A stretch of DNA of 64,000 nt from Streptomyces sp. ST2-7A (GCF_021390475.1 NZ_JAJUWS010000006.1:124001-188000); one strand, 5' to 3'; positions 42,737-51,369 are shown, counted from the first letter of the stretch. Notes: generated by a model from the sequence alone, not told the origin. Numbers and translations: made by a program.

Positions 42737-43662
42737 GCGTCCGTCTTCCCCTCGTGGCGGGCGGCGGCCCGGGCGGCGCGGTCCCGGGGCCAGAACGGCT
42801 GGAGCATGTGCCAGTCCTCCGGATGGGCGGCGATCCCCTCCTCGAAGCGGGCGGCCATCTCCCGGGTCATGATCAGGGCCGCCTCCTCGCGGGTCGCCGC
42901 CTCCTCCGGGCCGGGGACCCGCACGGCGGGGTGGACCCGGCCGCGCAACATCGGACCGTCGTACCACAGGGAGGCCGGCAGCAGGTCGGCGCCGGTCTGC
43001 CGGGCGAGTTTGGCCGGACCCAGCGGGAAGCGGGCGGTCTCGCCGAAGAACTCGACCTCCCCGCCGGAGCCCGTCAGGTCCCGGTCGGCGACCAGGGCGA
43101 CCAGTCCCCCGGCCCGCAGGCGGCGGGCGAGGACCCCGAGGGCGGCGCCACCGGTGTGGGGCAGCACCTCCATGCCCAGGCTCTCCCGGTGGGCGACGAA
43201 GCGGTCGTAGAGGCTCTCCGGCCGGAGGCGTTCGGCCACCGTGGTGAGGGGCACCTTCAGCACGGTGGTGCCCCAGGCCCCGGCGAGGTCCCAGTTGGCC
43301 AGGTGGGGCAGGGCCATGACCACTCCGCGGCCGGCGGCGAGGGCGTCGGAGACCCGCTCGATCCCCTCCACCCGCACGCTCCGCTCGATGCGCCCGGGGC
43401 TCCACACCGGCAGACGGAAGGACTCCGTCCAATACCGCAGGTAGGAGCGCATCCCCAACCGGGAGAGCTCCCGGAGGCCCTCGGGGCCGGCGTCGGGCAC
43501 CACCCGGGCGAGGTTCGCCTCGAGTTGGCGGACGGCGGGTCCCCGGCGTCGCCAGGCGGTGTCGGCGACACGGCGGCCCAGGGCCGTGGCGGTGCGTTCG
43601 GGCATCCGGCGGACGGCGGTCCAGGCCAGCGCGTATCCGGCGTCGGTCAGGCGCTCCCTCAT
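42733..43662 (-). CDS. Phosphatidylinositol mannoside acyltransferase (LpxL/HtrB family)
   Basis: Acylates the mannose of PIM1 or PIM2, the PatA role in mycobacteria. The 309 residues carry the HX4D motif in ALPHLANWDLAG, then the downstream block DRDLTGSGGEVEFFGETARF, both typical of the LABLAT family. The ATG overlaps the pgsA stop as ATGA and the stop overlaps the pimA start. Context makes the PIM assignment firm; exact acceptor is inferred. Confidence 0.93.
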   Translation of the reverse strand: MRERLTDAGYALAWTAVRRMPERTATALGRRVADTAWRRRGPAVRQLEANLARVVPDAGPEGLRELSRLGMRSYLRYWTESFRLPVWSPGRIERSVRVEGIERVSDALAAGRGVVMALPHLANWDLAGAWGTTVLKVPLTTVAERLRPESLYDRFVAHRESLGMEVLPHTGGAALGVLARRLRAGGLVALVADRDLTGSGGEVEFFGETARFPLGPAKLARQTGADLLPASLWYDGPMLRGRVHPAVRVPGPEEAATREEAALIMTREMAARFEEGIAAHPEDWHMLQPFWPRDRAARAAARHEGKTDA

Positions 43663-44393
43663 GCCTCCCGGCTCCCCGGCGTCCGTTCGGCGGTGTCGCC
43701 GGGCGGGTCGGTGGCCTCCGGGCCGGTGGTCACCGGGTCGACGGGGGCGTCGGCCGCCTCCGCGGCGTCCGCGGCGGCCGCCTCCCGCCGAACGGTGACC
43801 ATCCGCTGGATCAGCGTGATCAGACTGCCCACGGCGACCACCCACAGGGCGATCGGCAGCAGGACGTCGATGTGCGGCACCCCGAAGATCGTGAAACCGG
43901 AGAGTCCGGTCAGCACGAGCGTGACGGTCAACCGCTCGGCACGCTCGACCAGGCCGTTGACCCGCACCGGGAGGCCGATGCTCTCGCCCCGTGCCTTGGT
44001 GTAGGACACCACCTGTCCGGAGGCCAGACAGAAGATGGCGATCCCGCACAGCAGCAGGTCGTCGCCCCGACCGGCGAACCACAGGGCGATGCCCGCGAAG
44101 ACGGCGGCGTCGGCGAGACGGTCCAGCGTGGAGTCCAGGAAGGCCCCCCACCGACTGGAGACGCCGGATTGACGGGCCATCGTGCCGTCGACCAGGTCGG
44201 AGAAGACGAAGAGCGTGATGACGACCGTGCCCCAGAAGAACTCGCCCCGGGGGTAGAAGGCGAGTGCCCCGCCGATCACACCGGCGGTGCCGACCAGGGT
44301 GACGGCGTCGGGGCTGACCCGCAGCCGGAGCAGCAGGACGGCGAAGGGCGTGATCACACGCGTGAAGAACGCACGCGCGTACCTGTTGAGCAT
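43659..44393 (-). CDS. pgsA: Phosphatidylinositol phosphate synthase
   Basis: CDP-alcohol phosphotransferase that makes the inositol lipid used by PimA. The 244 residues hold the complete signature DG-x2-AR-x8-G-x3-D-x3-D (in DLVDGTMARQ through LDSTLDRLAD) and six membrane helices. The ATG (MLNRYARAFF) has GGGAAGG upstream. The C-terminal 45 residues are Ala/Pro/Thr-rich. First gene of the PIM operon. Confidence 0.94.
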   Translation of the reverse strand: MLNRYARAFFTRVITPFAVLLLRLRVSPDAVTLVGTAGVIGGALAFYPRGEFFWGTVVITLFVFSDLVDGTMARQSGVSSRWGAFLDSTLDRLADAAVFAGIALWFAGRGDDLLLCGIAIFCLASGQVVSYTKARGESIGLPVRVNGLVERAERLTVTLVLTGLSGFTIFGVPHIDVLLPIALWVVAVGSLITLIQRMVTVRREAAAADAAEAADAPVDPVTTGPEATDPPGDTAERTPGSREA

Positions 44394-44717
44394 GGCCTTC
44401 CCGGGGATTCGGGGACGGGCCGGCGGCCACACGGACACCGGGGGCCCCATCGTAGCCGGCGGACCCGCCGGCGGAAGCGCCGGCCCGCCCCCATCGCGCC
44501 CCGGGTCGGCACCGACGCGCCCCCGGCCGGCCGGAAGGCACGCGGCCACGGCCGGGGAACGGCTGCCCCGGGGGGTGACCGACCGCTACCCTGGTGGGGG
44601 ATCCGACGCCCCGTCGGAGACCGGGACGAACCCGCCGGGGCGGGGCGGGATTTCATCCCCTCCACCGGGGGAAGACCGTTCCCGGACCCGTGACCGGCTC
44701 GACCCAGGGGGTGAACC
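44394..44717. other. Divergent promoter region between pgsA and the 559-residue membrane protein gene
   Basis: About 324 bp, no gene seen. It holds the candidate pgsA promoter and, on the plus strand, a TACCCT -10-like hexamer at 44587-44592 without a clear -35. Confidence 0.5.
44449..44476 (-). promoter_or_regulatory. Candidate pgsA promoter
   Basis: TACGAT is a good -10 and TTCCGC a fair -35, separated by 16 bp; the start would give a leader of about 50 nt before the pgsA ATG. Confidence 0.4.
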
Positions 44718-46397
44718 ATGGCGGGGTTCGAGGACCTCAAGGCAGCGGCCGGGGTGGACTTCGATTTCAGCCCCGGGGCGCAGATCCCGCTCTCGGGGGC
44801 CGGTGGTGGCCAGACGCAGATCAGTTCGGCCCTGGCCGCGACGGCCTACCGGGACGGCGACGTCCGCTCCATCCTCGGGATCAACGACGGCGCGAAGGTG
44901 TCCGACGCGAGGATCTCGCTGCTGGAGCCCAACCTGGGCGAGGCCTTCACCCGGGCGATCGAGACCCGGATGCTGGCGCCGGACCGGGCCCCGTTGGTGC
45001 AGTCCTTCGGCGCCGAACCGCAGACGGTGGTCGAGCACACCCTGGCGGCCAAGCGGATCCGACGGCAGCGCGACCGCCGGCTGACCGCGATCATGGCGGT
45101 CCTCGGCATCCTGTTCCTGCCCGGCGTCCTGGTGTGGCTGGGCCTGTTCCAGTTGCGGCGCACCCTGGCCGGCGCGCAGGACAAACGGGCGGGCAGTCTG
45201 GGGATCGTGGCGCTGGCGGCCGTCTTCGTGCTGATCGTGCTGTTCGTCTACAGCCTGGAGATCGGCGGTCCGCTCCAGTTGTACGTCTGGGCCCTGCTGC
45301 CGGCGCCGATCGTCGGCTGGTTCCTGGCCCAGCGGGTGAGCGAGCGGGCGGCCCGGAACCTGCGGGCGCACTGGTCGGACCTGTTGGGCGGCGGAGGGTC
45401 CGGGGCCCGGGTGCCCGAGGCGGTGCCGCAGAACCCGAACGACTCGGAAGCCGAGCGGCTGCGCAAGGGACTGGCGAAGATCTCCGCCGAGCAGAGCAGC
45501 AACATGGTTCACTACGCCGGGCCGAAGGGAATCCTCGGCATGGGGCCGCGGTGGGGCCGCTGGAGCCTGGCCGAGGACCTCTTCCCCGCCGATCCGCAGG
45601 GCGACATGGACGGCTTCCGGGCCTGGGACGTGGCCCGCGCCATGTACGACGACCTGCGGATGGTCAACCGCGGTCCGCTGCACACCGGTGGCTTCCGCAC
45701 CGCCCCGGAGATGACCCACTGGGTGGTGCGGCACGTGGGTGAGGGCGCCGGCGCGATCTCCCGCCCGGACGGACCGCACGCCGAGGGGTACAGCATGACC
45801 CCCATCGAGGTGCAGCGGATCTGCAACGAGGAGCACCACGGCGCCAACGACCGGCACTACCTGGGCGCGCGCTGGGTCATGCACGACGGCAACCTGGTGA
45901 TCAACTACCTGACCCGGGTGAGCGTGCTGCACCGGGTGCTGCGGGTGGAGTTCAGCGCCTACGCCCTGGGACCGGTGAACGGCTTCTTCCTGCAGAAGCC
46001 CGCCGCGAAGAAGGCGAAGTCGCGGCACCCGTTCAAGCCGTGGAAGAAGGTGGAGCGGGAACTGCCCCTGGTGGATGTCAAGGAGGTGGTGCGGCTGGCC
46101 GCGCGCGCGCCCCTGACCTGGTTCCCCGCCGAGCTGGACAAGTGGGGCGGCAAGCTCTCGCTCCCCGAGCCGTTCGGGCTGCGGCACGTCTGGGCGGAGA
46201 AGCCCTGGCGGCACCGCTTCATGACCGACGACGCCCTGGAGACCACCACACCGGTGGTGCGCGAGGCCATGCGGTCGCTGCTGCGGGTCCTGCGGGAGAA
46301 CCGGGTGAATGTGGGCCCCTTCGAGGCGAAGGTGAAGGGCATCAGCGGGGCGGTGGAGAACGCCGAGCCCAAGAGGCCCGACGAGATCAACATCTAG
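44718..46397 (+). CDS. Unrecognised three-helix membrane protein
   Basis: A 559-residue protein that I cannot assign to a characterised family. A soluble head of about 115 residues precedes three membrane helices (about 123-146, 159-181, 184-205). A 350-residue soluble C-terminal domain follows, with the segment VHYAGPKGILGMGPRWGRWS near 265, a RHYLGARWVMHDGNLVINYL strand pattern near 380, and basic patches (KKAKSRHPFKPWKKVE). No catalytic motif is obvious. The ATG has AGGGGG 6 nt upstream. It is the only plus-strand gene between rel and ssgB, with its own terminator, so it is transcribed separately from the PIM genes beside it. Confidence 0.85.
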   Translation: MAGFEDLKAAAGVDFDFSPGAQIPLSGAGGGQTQISSALAATAYRDGDVRSILGINDGAKVSDARISLLEPNLGEAFTRAIETRMLAPDRAPLVQSFGAEPQTVVEHTLAAKRIRRQRDRRLTAIMAVLGILFLPGVLVWLGLFQLRRTLAGAQDKRAGSLGIVALAAVFVLIVLFVYSLEIGGPLQLYVWALLPAPIVGWFLAQRVSERAARNLRAHWSDLLGGGGSGARVPEAVPQNPNDSEAERLRKGLAKISAEQSSNMVHYAGPKGILGMGPRWGRWSLAEDLFPADPQGDMDGFRAWDVARAMYDDLRMVNRGPLHTGGFRTAPEMTHWVVRHVGEGAGAISRPDGPHAEGYSMTPIEVQRICNEEHHGANDRHYLGARWVMHDGNLVINYLTRVSVLHRVLRVEFSAYALGPVNGFFLQKPAAKKAKSRHPFKPWKKVERELPLVDVKEVVRLAARAPLTWFPAELDKWGGKLSLPEPFGLRHVWAEKPWRHRFMTDDALETTTPVVREAMRSLLRVLRENRVNVGPFEAKVKGISGAVENAEPKRPDEINI

Positions 46398-46410
46398 GGT
46401 CCTTCGACGC

Positions 46411-46452
46411 ACCGCGTGCCCTCCCCACCCACCGGCGGGGAGGGCACGCGGT
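46411..46452. terminator. Terminator after the membrane-protein gene
   Basis: ACCGCGTGCCCTCCCC and GGGGAGGGCACGCGGT form a perfect 16-bp stem with a 10-nt loop, 13 bp past the stop. Confidence 0.82.
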
Positions 46453-46487
46453 CAAGCTCGACGTCCCGGGTTCACCGATATGGGCGA

Positions 46488-46574
46488 CGTACGGGGCCCG
46501 GGTGTGGTACCCCTTGATCCCGTCGGCCGGGCCCATCGGGCCGGGTCCGGCCGACGTGGTCGGTTCCCCGTACG
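46488..46574. other. Candidate multi-helix RNA structure
   Basis: Three nested helices in 87 nt: an outer CGTACGGGG/CCCCGTACG (46488-46496 with 46566-46574), a small GGGT/ACCC hairpin (46500-46512), and a CGTCGGCCGG/CCGGCCGACG hairpin (46521-46530 with 46547-46556). It lies between the convergent membrane-protein and HIT genes, 6 bp from the HIT stop. It may be a complex terminator of the HIT mRNA or a small RNA; the strand is undecided. Confidence 0.45.
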
Positions 46575-46580
46575 CGCCCC

Positions 46581-47195
46581 TCAACGCCCGGGAGTCGAGG
46601 AGGTCGTCGTCGGCCAGGCCCCGGCGAGCAACTCCCTGGTGTCGGCGAGCAGTTGGGGCAGCACCCGGGTGTGGCCCACCACCGGCATGAAGTTGGCGTC
46701 GCCGCCCCAGCGCGGCACCACGTGCTGGTGCAGGTGAGCGGCGATCCCCGCCCCGGCCACAGCGCCCTGGTTGAGACCGATGTTGAAGCCGTGCGCGCCG
46801 GCGGCGGCCCGGATGGCCGTCATGGCGCGCTTGGTGAAATCGGCGACGCCGAGGGTCTCCGCGTCGGTCAGGTCGGTGTAGTCGGCGATGTGCCGATAGG
46901 GCACCACGAGCAGGTGTCCGCCGGTGTAGGGATAGAGGTTGAGCACCGCGTAGACCGCCTCGCCCCGGGCGACGATCAGCGCCTCCTCGTCGGAGCGGTC
47001 CGGCAGGCCGCAGAACGGACAGCCGTCCTCGGCGCGCGGCCCCGTCGGTTTCCCCTCGCCCCGGATGTACGCCATCCGGTGGGGGGTCCACAGGCGTTGG
47101 AAGTCGTCCGGGACGCCCACCCCCTCCTGTCGCCGGGGGCCGGGGGTCCCGTCCTCCCGTTCCCGTGCGGGCTGCTGTTCGGGCTCGCTGCTCAT
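46581..47195 (-). CDS. HIT-family nucleotide hydrolase/transferase
   Basis: A 204-residue histidine-triad protein with the triad in AHLHQHVVPRW, the zinc-type segment CPFCGLP and NLYPYTGGHLLVVPYRHIAD; it resembles Ap4A phosphorylase-like actinobacterial HIT proteins. The ATG (MSSEPEQQ) matches the family's usual N terminus. A TATGCT hexamer 7 nt upstream and no ribosome site suggest a leaderless mRNA. It lies 90 bp downstream of thrS in the same direction. Confidence 0.93.
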   Translation of the reverse strand: MSSEPEQQPAREREDGTPGPRRQEGVGVPDDFQRLWTPHRMAYIRGEGKPTGPRAEDGCPFCGLPDRSDEEALIVARGEAVYAVLNLYPYTGGHLLVVPYRHIADYTDLTDAETLGVADFTKRAMTAIRAAAGAHGFNIGLNQGAVAGAGIAAHLHQHVVPRWGGDANFMPVVGHTRVLPQLLADTRELLAGAWPTTTSSTPGR

Positions 47196-47202
47196 GCCGG
47201 TC

Positions 47203-47208
47203 AGCATA
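47203..47208 (-). promoter_or_regulatory. Possible leaderless -10 element of the HIT gene
   Basis: TATGCT ends 7 nt before the ATG, the spacing expected when transcription starts at the start codon. No good -35 is seen. Confidence 0.35.
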
Positions 47209-47284
47209 TGACCGGTGGGGGCGCCCGAAGCGGGCTCCCCCACCGGTGGGAACGGGGTCGGGACGAGGGGTCCCGGCGTCGGGA

Positions 47285-49264
47285 TCAGATCCGGGCGCGA
47301 CTCCGAACGGCCTCGGCGATCTCGGCCAGGGCCTCCTCGCGCGGGATGCCGTTGCGCTGCGAGCCGTCCCGGTAGCGGAAGGAGACCGCCCCCGCCGCGG
47401 TGTCGTCGTCGCCGGCGATGACCATGAAGGGCACCTTGGCCCGCTGGGCGTTGCGGATCTTCTTCTGCATCCGGTCCGCCGAGGCGTCCACGTCCACCCG
47501 CAGCCCCATCTCCCGGGCCCGATCGGCGAACTCGCGCAGGTACGGCACGTGGGCGTCGCCGATCGGGATGCCGAGCGCCTGGACGGGGGCGAGCCAGGGC
47601 GGGAAGGCTCCCGCGTAGTGCTCCAGCAGTACCGCGAAGAACCGCTCGATGCTGCCGAACAGCGCGCGGTGGATCATCACCGGGCGCTGCCGGGAGCCGT
47701 CGTCGGCGGTGTACTCCAGGTCGAAACGCTCCGGCAGGTTGAAGTCGACCTGGATGGTGGACATCTGCCAGGTGCGGCCGATCGCGTCGCGGGCCTGGAC
47801 GGAGATCTTCGGGCCGTAGAAGGCCGCCCCGGCCGGGTCCATGACCAGCTCGAGCCCCTGCTTGCCGGCGGCCCGGCGCAGCGCCTCGGTGGCCTCCTCC
47901 CAGTTCTCGTCCGAACCGATGGACTTCTCCGGGTCCCGGGTGGAGAGCTCGAGGTGGAAGTCCTCCAGGCCGTAATCGCGCAGCAGGTTCAGCACGAAGG
48001 TGAGCAGGCCGTCCAGCTCGCCGGCCATCTGCTCGCGGGTGCAGTAGATGTGCGCGTCATCCTGGGTGAAGCCGCGCGCCCGGGTGAGACCGTGCACCAC
48101 GCCGGACTTCTCGTACCGGTATACCGTCCCGAACTCGAAGAGTCGCAGGGGCAACTCACGGTAGGAACGGCCCCGGGCACCGAAGATCAGGTTGTGCATC
48201 GGGCAGTTCATCGGCTTGAGGTAGTAGTCCTGGTGGCCGTCCAACCGCATGGGCGGGTACATGCCGTCGGCGTACCAGTCCAGGTGGCCCGAGCGCTGGA
48301 AGAGGTCGCCCTTGGTGGCGTGGGGGGTGTAGACGAACTCGTACCCCGCCTCCTCGTGCCGCCGCCGGGAGTAGTCCTCCATCACCCGGCGGATGATGCC
48401 GCCGCGGGGGTGGAAGACGGCCAGTCCGGAACCGATCTCCTCGGGGATGGAGAACAGGTCGAGCTCGGCGCCCAGGCGCCGGTGGTCCCGCTTCTCCGCC
48501 TCGGCGAGGAACTCCAGGTGTGCCTTGAGTTCGTCGCGGGTGGGCCAGGCGGTTCCGTAGATCCGCTGGAGCTGGGGGTTCTTCTCGCTGCCGCGCCAGT
48601 AGGCGGCGGCGGAGCGCATCAGCCGGAAGGCCGGGATCATCCGGGTGGTGGGCAGGTGGGGCCCCCGGCACAGGTCCTTCCAACACAACTCGCCGGTGCG
48701 GGCGTCCAGGTTGTCGTAGATCGTCAACTCGCCGGCGCCGACCTCCGCGGAGGCCCCCTCGGCGGCCTCGGCCGCCGATCCCTTGAGGCCGATCAGTTCC
48801 AGTTTGTAGGGCTCCTCGGCCAGCTCCGCGCGGGCCGCCTCCTCGCCCACCACCCGGCGGGAGAACCGCTGGCCCTTCTTGACGATCTCCTGCATCTTCT
48901 TCTCGACGCGCTTGAGGTCGTCGGGCTGGAAGGGCTCGGCGACGTCGAAGTCGTAGTAGAAGCCGTCCCGGATGGGTGGACCGATGCCCAGTCGGGCCCG
49001 GGGGAAGAGCTCCTGTACGGCCTGGGCGAGCACGTGGGCGGTGGAGTGCCGCAGGATGTCCAGGCCGTCCGGGGAGTCGATGGTCACCGGCTCGACCACC
49101 GCGCCCTCGGCCGGCTCGTGGGCCAGGTCCCGCAGGGTGCCGTCGACCCGCGCGGCGACGACGGCGCGATCGTCGGCGAAGAGTTCGGCCGCCGTCGTGC
49201 CCCCGGGCACCACCCGCTCCTCCGCCTCGGAATCGCGTTGGATGATCACCCGCACCTCGGACAC
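47285..49264 (-). CDS. thrS: Threonine--tRNA ligase
   Basis: Charges tRNA-Thr. The 659 residues comprise a TGS-like N-terminal domain, the editing domain with [12 protein letters not shown], the class II core ([30 protein letters not shown]) and the anticodon domain. The GTG of [11 protein letters not shown] is preferred over a GTG seven codons upstream because it matches the family N terminus and has AGGAGA 7 nt upstream. I found no T-box leader. Confidence 0.97.
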   Translation of the reverse strand: MSEVRVIIQRDSEAEERVVPGGTTAAELFADDRAVVAARVDGTLRDLAHEPAEGAVVEPVTIDSPDGLDILRHSTAHVLAQAVQELFPRARLGIGPPIRDGFYYDFDVAEPFQPDDLKRVEKKMQEIVKKGQRFSRRVVGEEAARAELAEEPYKLELIGLKGSAAEAAEGASAEVGAGELTIYDNLDARTGELCWKDLCRGPHLPTTRMIPAFRLMRSAAAYWRGSEKNPQLQRIYGTAWPTRDELKAHLEFLAEAEKRDHRRLGAELDLFSIPEEIGSGLAVFHPRGGIIRRVMEDYSRRRHEEAGYEFVYTPHATKGDLFQRSGHLDWYADGMYPPMRLDGHQDYYLKPMNCPMHNLIFGARGRSYRELPLRLFEFGTVYRYEKSGVVHGLTRARGFTQDDAHIYCTREQMAGELDGLLTFVLNLLRDYGLEDFHLELSTRDPEKSIGSDENWEEATEALRRAAGKQGLELVMDPAGAAFYGPKISVQARDAIGRTWQMSTIQVDFNLPERFDLEYTADDGSRQRPVMIHRALFGSIERFFAVLLEHYAGAFPPWLAPVQALGIPIGDAHVPYLREFADRAREMGLRVDVDASADRMQKKIRNAQRAKVPFMVIAGDDDTAAGAVSFRYRDGSQRNGIPREEALAEIAEAVRSRARI

Positions 49265-49325
49265 CGGTCTCTCCTGACGTTCCACTTCGCGTCACTGCGC
49301 GCGGCGGGAGCGCCGCGCCGCACGC

Positions 49326-49331
49326 ATCGTA
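49326..49331 (-). promoter_or_regulatory. Possible thrS -10 element
   Basis: TACGAT is a strong -10 hexamer about 60 nt before the thrS start; the -35 region is poor. Confidence 0.3.
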
Positions 49332-49411
49332 CCGATCCCGGGGAGCCGTCCGCCGCCCGGCGCCGTCGCCGCCGGGGTGCGCCGGTACGGGCCGGGGCCC
49401 GGCAACGACTT

Positions 49412-49442
49412 CGGGCCGGTCCGTCTGTGACGGACCGGCCCG
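49412..49442 (-). terminator. Terminator of tRNA-Val copy 1
   Basis: CGGGCCGGTCCGTC and its complement pair perfectly over 14 bp with a TGT loop, 7 bp after the tRNA 3' end. Confidence 0.8.
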
Positions 49443-49449
49443 CTTCCGG

Positions 49450-49521
49450 TGGGCGATACTGGGTTCGAACCAGTGACCTCTTCGGTGTGAACGAAGCGCT
49501 CTCCCGCTGAGCTAATCGCCC
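49450..49521 (-). tRNA. tRNA-Val(CAC), copy 1
   Basis: Complete cloverleaf: acceptor GGGCGAT/ATCGCCC, D arm GCTC/GAGC, anticodon stem CTTCG/CGAAG with loop TTCACAC (anticodon CAC), T arm ACTGG/CCAGT with TTCGAAC, discriminator A. CCA is not encoded. Differs from copy 2 by one T-loop base. Confidence 0.96.
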
Positions 49522-49545
49522 CGGGTGCCCTGCGGCACGGGAAGA

Positions 49546-49574
49546 ACCATACAGGCAGCCTTCGCTGCGGCCAA
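49546..49574 (-). promoter_or_regulatory. Candidate promoter of tRNA-Val copy 1
   Basis: TTGGCC and TATGGT are 17 bp apart, 25 bp before the tRNA 5' end. Confidence 0.5.
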
Positions 49575-49733
49575 ATGCCCTCCCGACCGGGTCCTCTCGT
49601 CGACCCGGCGGTCGGCCGACAGGGGGTCGCGACGGTCCGACCGGCGCGCGGTCACGAGGGATCCGGTCGGAGGCACCGGAGCCCGGGGCCGCCGGCGGCC
49701 CCGGCGGGGCGTCGCGAAAGCACATCGAAGCAA

Positions 49734-49762
49734 AAGGGTCGGAGACCGTGTCCCCGACCCTT
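49734..49762 (-). terminator. Terminator of tRNA-Val copy 2, with T-run
   Basis: AAGGGTCGG and CCGACCCTT form a 9-bp stem followed, in the minus direction, by TTTTGCTT. It is the only hairpin in the window with a clear U-tract. Confidence 0.8.
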
Positions 49763-49775
49763 CACAGCGTGACGG

Positions 49776-49847
49776 TGGGCGATACTGGGATCGAACCAGT
49801 GACCTCTTCGGTGTGAACGAAGCGCTCTCCCGCTGAGCTAATCGCCC
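49776..49847 (-). tRNA. tRNA-Val(CAC), copy 2
   Basis: Same cloverleaf and anticodon CAC as copy 1, with TTCGATC in the T loop; discriminator A and no encoded CCA. It has its own terminator, so the two copies are separate transcription units. Confidence 0.96.
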
Positions 49848-49984
49848 GCTGCGGGACCTACGTTACCGCACCTCGGAGGGGCCCTCGCACCATCCTTCGG
49901 GAGGCCGCCCCGGGCGCCCGGGGGATCCGCCCGCCGATCGGTCCCGTCCACAGCCATCGGGAGTAAGCCGACAAATACCACTCC

Positions 49985-49998
49985 TCCATTCGAATGGA
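49985..49998. promoter_or_regulatory. 14-bp palindrome upstream of ssgB
   Basis: TCCATTCGAATGGA is perfectly self-complementary and sits in an unusually AT-rich stretch 113 bp before the ssgB ATG. Candidate operator; the protein is unknown. Confidence 0.45.
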
Positions 49999-50022
49999 TT
50001 CAAACCTCGCAAACTTCCCAGA

Positions 50023-50037
50023 GTGGTTTACAACCAC
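50023..50037. promoter_or_regulatory. Inverted repeat / possible SigH-type promoter of ssgB
   Basis: GTGGTT-TAC-AACCAC is a 6-bp inverted repeat. It contains GTTTAC, which with a weak GGCATC 15 bp later partly fits the SigH pattern; ssgB in Streptomyces coelicolor is known to depend on SigH. Confidence 0.35.
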
Positions 50038-50110
50038 CGATTACGTGGCATCCCGATCTCGCCGACGTGCGAACCCCCGAGCGCACACTGAGCGAAAGGC
50101 CCTGGCGCTT

Positions 50111-50524
50111 ATGAACACCACGGTCAGCTGCGAGCTGCACCTGCGCCTCGTCGTATCGAGCGAGTCCTCCCTGCCCGTCCCGGCCGGGCTGCGATACGAC
50201 ACGGCGGACCCCTACGCCGTCCACGCCACCTTCCACACCGGAGCCGAGGAAACCGTCGAATGGGTTTTCGCCCGGGACCTGCTGGCCGAGGGCCTGCACC
50301 GTCCCACCGGCACCGGTGACGTCCGGGTGTGGCCCTCCCGCAGTCACGGACAGGGAGTGGTGTGCATCGCCCTGAGCTCCCCGGAGGGCGAGGCCCTGCT
50401 CGAAGCCCCCGCCCGCGCACTGGAATCGTTCCTCCGGCGCACCGATTCCGCGGTGCCGCCCGGCACGGAACAGCGTCACTTCGACCTCGACACGGAGCTG
50501 TCCCACATCCTCGCCGAGAGTTGA
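50111..50524 (+). CDS. ssgB: Sporulation cell-division activator SsgB
   Basis: SsgA-like protein that marks septum sites and recruits FtsZ in aerial hyphae. The 137 residues (MNTTVSCELHLRLVVSSESS onward, ending ELSHILAES) are the exact Streptomyces length and nearly the same sequence. The family is almost invariant within a genus, so this supports Streptomyces or a sister genus. Position 128, known to vary between streptomycete branches, is Thr. The upstream frame remains open for 39 codons, but the family start is this ATG. Confidence 0.98.
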   Translation: MNTTVSCELHLRLVVSSESSLPVPAGLRYDTADPYAVHATFHTGAEETVEWVFARDLLAEGLHRPTGTGDVRVWPSRSHGQGVVCIALSSPEGEALLEAPARALESFLRRTDSAVPPGTEQRHFDLDTELSHILAES

Positions 50525-50707
50525 AGCCGCCCGCGCGGCGCGACGTCCGACTCGGGGCGACGGCGCGCAGCGCGGTTCCACGGCACCGGGCGCCCCGCTT
50601 TCCGGTCACCGCCCCCGCGACCACGGGGACGGCGCCGGAAGGCGGGGCGAAGCCGGATCGGGGGCCACGAACGGATCCCCGGAGAAGGGCGAGGGGTTAG
50701 AGTGCCC

Positions 50708-50730
50708 CGGATCGGTCAGACCACGATCCG
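50708..50730. promoter_or_regulatory. Inverted repeat before the CGNR gene
   Basis: CGGATCG-N9-CGATCCG lies between a TAGAGT -10-like hexamer (50698-50703) and the CGNR start. Candidate operator or leader hairpin. Confidence 0.4.
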
Positions 50731-50747
50731 AATCGGGAGCGACCCCA

Positions 50748-51317
50748 GTGCTCACCAACCACGACACGCGGTGTGCCCTCGGCCACGCGGTCGACCTCCT
50801 CAACACCGCGCCCGGCGAGAACTCCTCCGAGGGGTTGGGGGACGTCCGGGCGCTGCGCGGGTTCGTGGAGACGCACGAGGTCAGCGGTGTGGACGCCGAA
50901 GGGCTCTCGGAACGGGACCTCGTCGCCGTCCACGCCGTCCGGGATCGCTTCGCCCGGGTCTTCGCCGCCCCGGGCGATCGGGAGGCCGCCGAGCTCATCA
51001 ACGCGATGGTGGCCGAGGCCGGCACCACACCCCAGCTGACCGACCACGACGGCCACGACTGGCACGTGCACTACTTCGCCCCCGGCGCCTCCCTGGCCGA
51101 CCACCTCGCGGCCGACTGCGGCATGGCCCTGGGTTTCCTGGTGGTCGCCGGGGAACGGGAGCGGCTGCGGCGTTGCGAGGCCCCCGACTGCGGCCGCGCC
51201 TTCGTGGACCTGTCCCGCAACCGGTCACGGCGTTACTGCGACAGCCGAACCTGCGGCAACCGCCTGCACGTGGCCGCCTACCGGGCACGCCGACGGGAGG
51301 CCGGGGCAGCCGGCTGA
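50748..51317 (+). CDS. CGNR zinc-finger (ABATE-type) putative regulator
   Basis: A 189-residue protein. The N-terminal two thirds match the ABATE (stress-induced, ligand-binding-like) domain layout with DLLNTAPGENSSEGLGDVRA; the C terminus is a CGNR zinc finger with CEAPDCGRAF and CDSRTCGNRLHVAAYRARR, four cysteines followed by a basic helix. Such proteins are thought to be transcriptional regulators. The GTG start follows GGGAG. The gene follows ssgB in the same direction after 223 bp, a gap in which I see no other gene. Confidence 0.9.
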   Translation: MLTNHDTRCALGHAVDLLNTAPGENSSEGLGDVRALRGFVETHEVSGVDAEGLSERDLVAVHAVRDRFARVFAAPGDREAAELINAMVAEAGTTPQLTDHDGHDWHVHYFAPGASLADHLAADCGMALGFLVVAGERERLRRCEAPDCGRAFVDLSRNRSRRYCDSRTCGNRLHVAAYRARRREAGAAG

Positions 51318-51334
51318 GCACCGTCGCCATCCAC

Positions 51335-51350
51335 CCGGGGTCGCCCCCGG
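51335..51350. terminator. Short hairpin between CGNR and the 100-residue gene
   Basis: CCGGGG and CCCCGG form a 6-bp stem with a TCGC loop in the 52-bp convergent gap. Confidence 0.45.
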
Positions 51351-51369
51351 CCCACCGTCGGTCGCCGGT

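Noticed and set aside
49265..49411. T-box leader before thrS
   Set aside because: No T-box core sequence or specifier-type stem seen on the minus strand.
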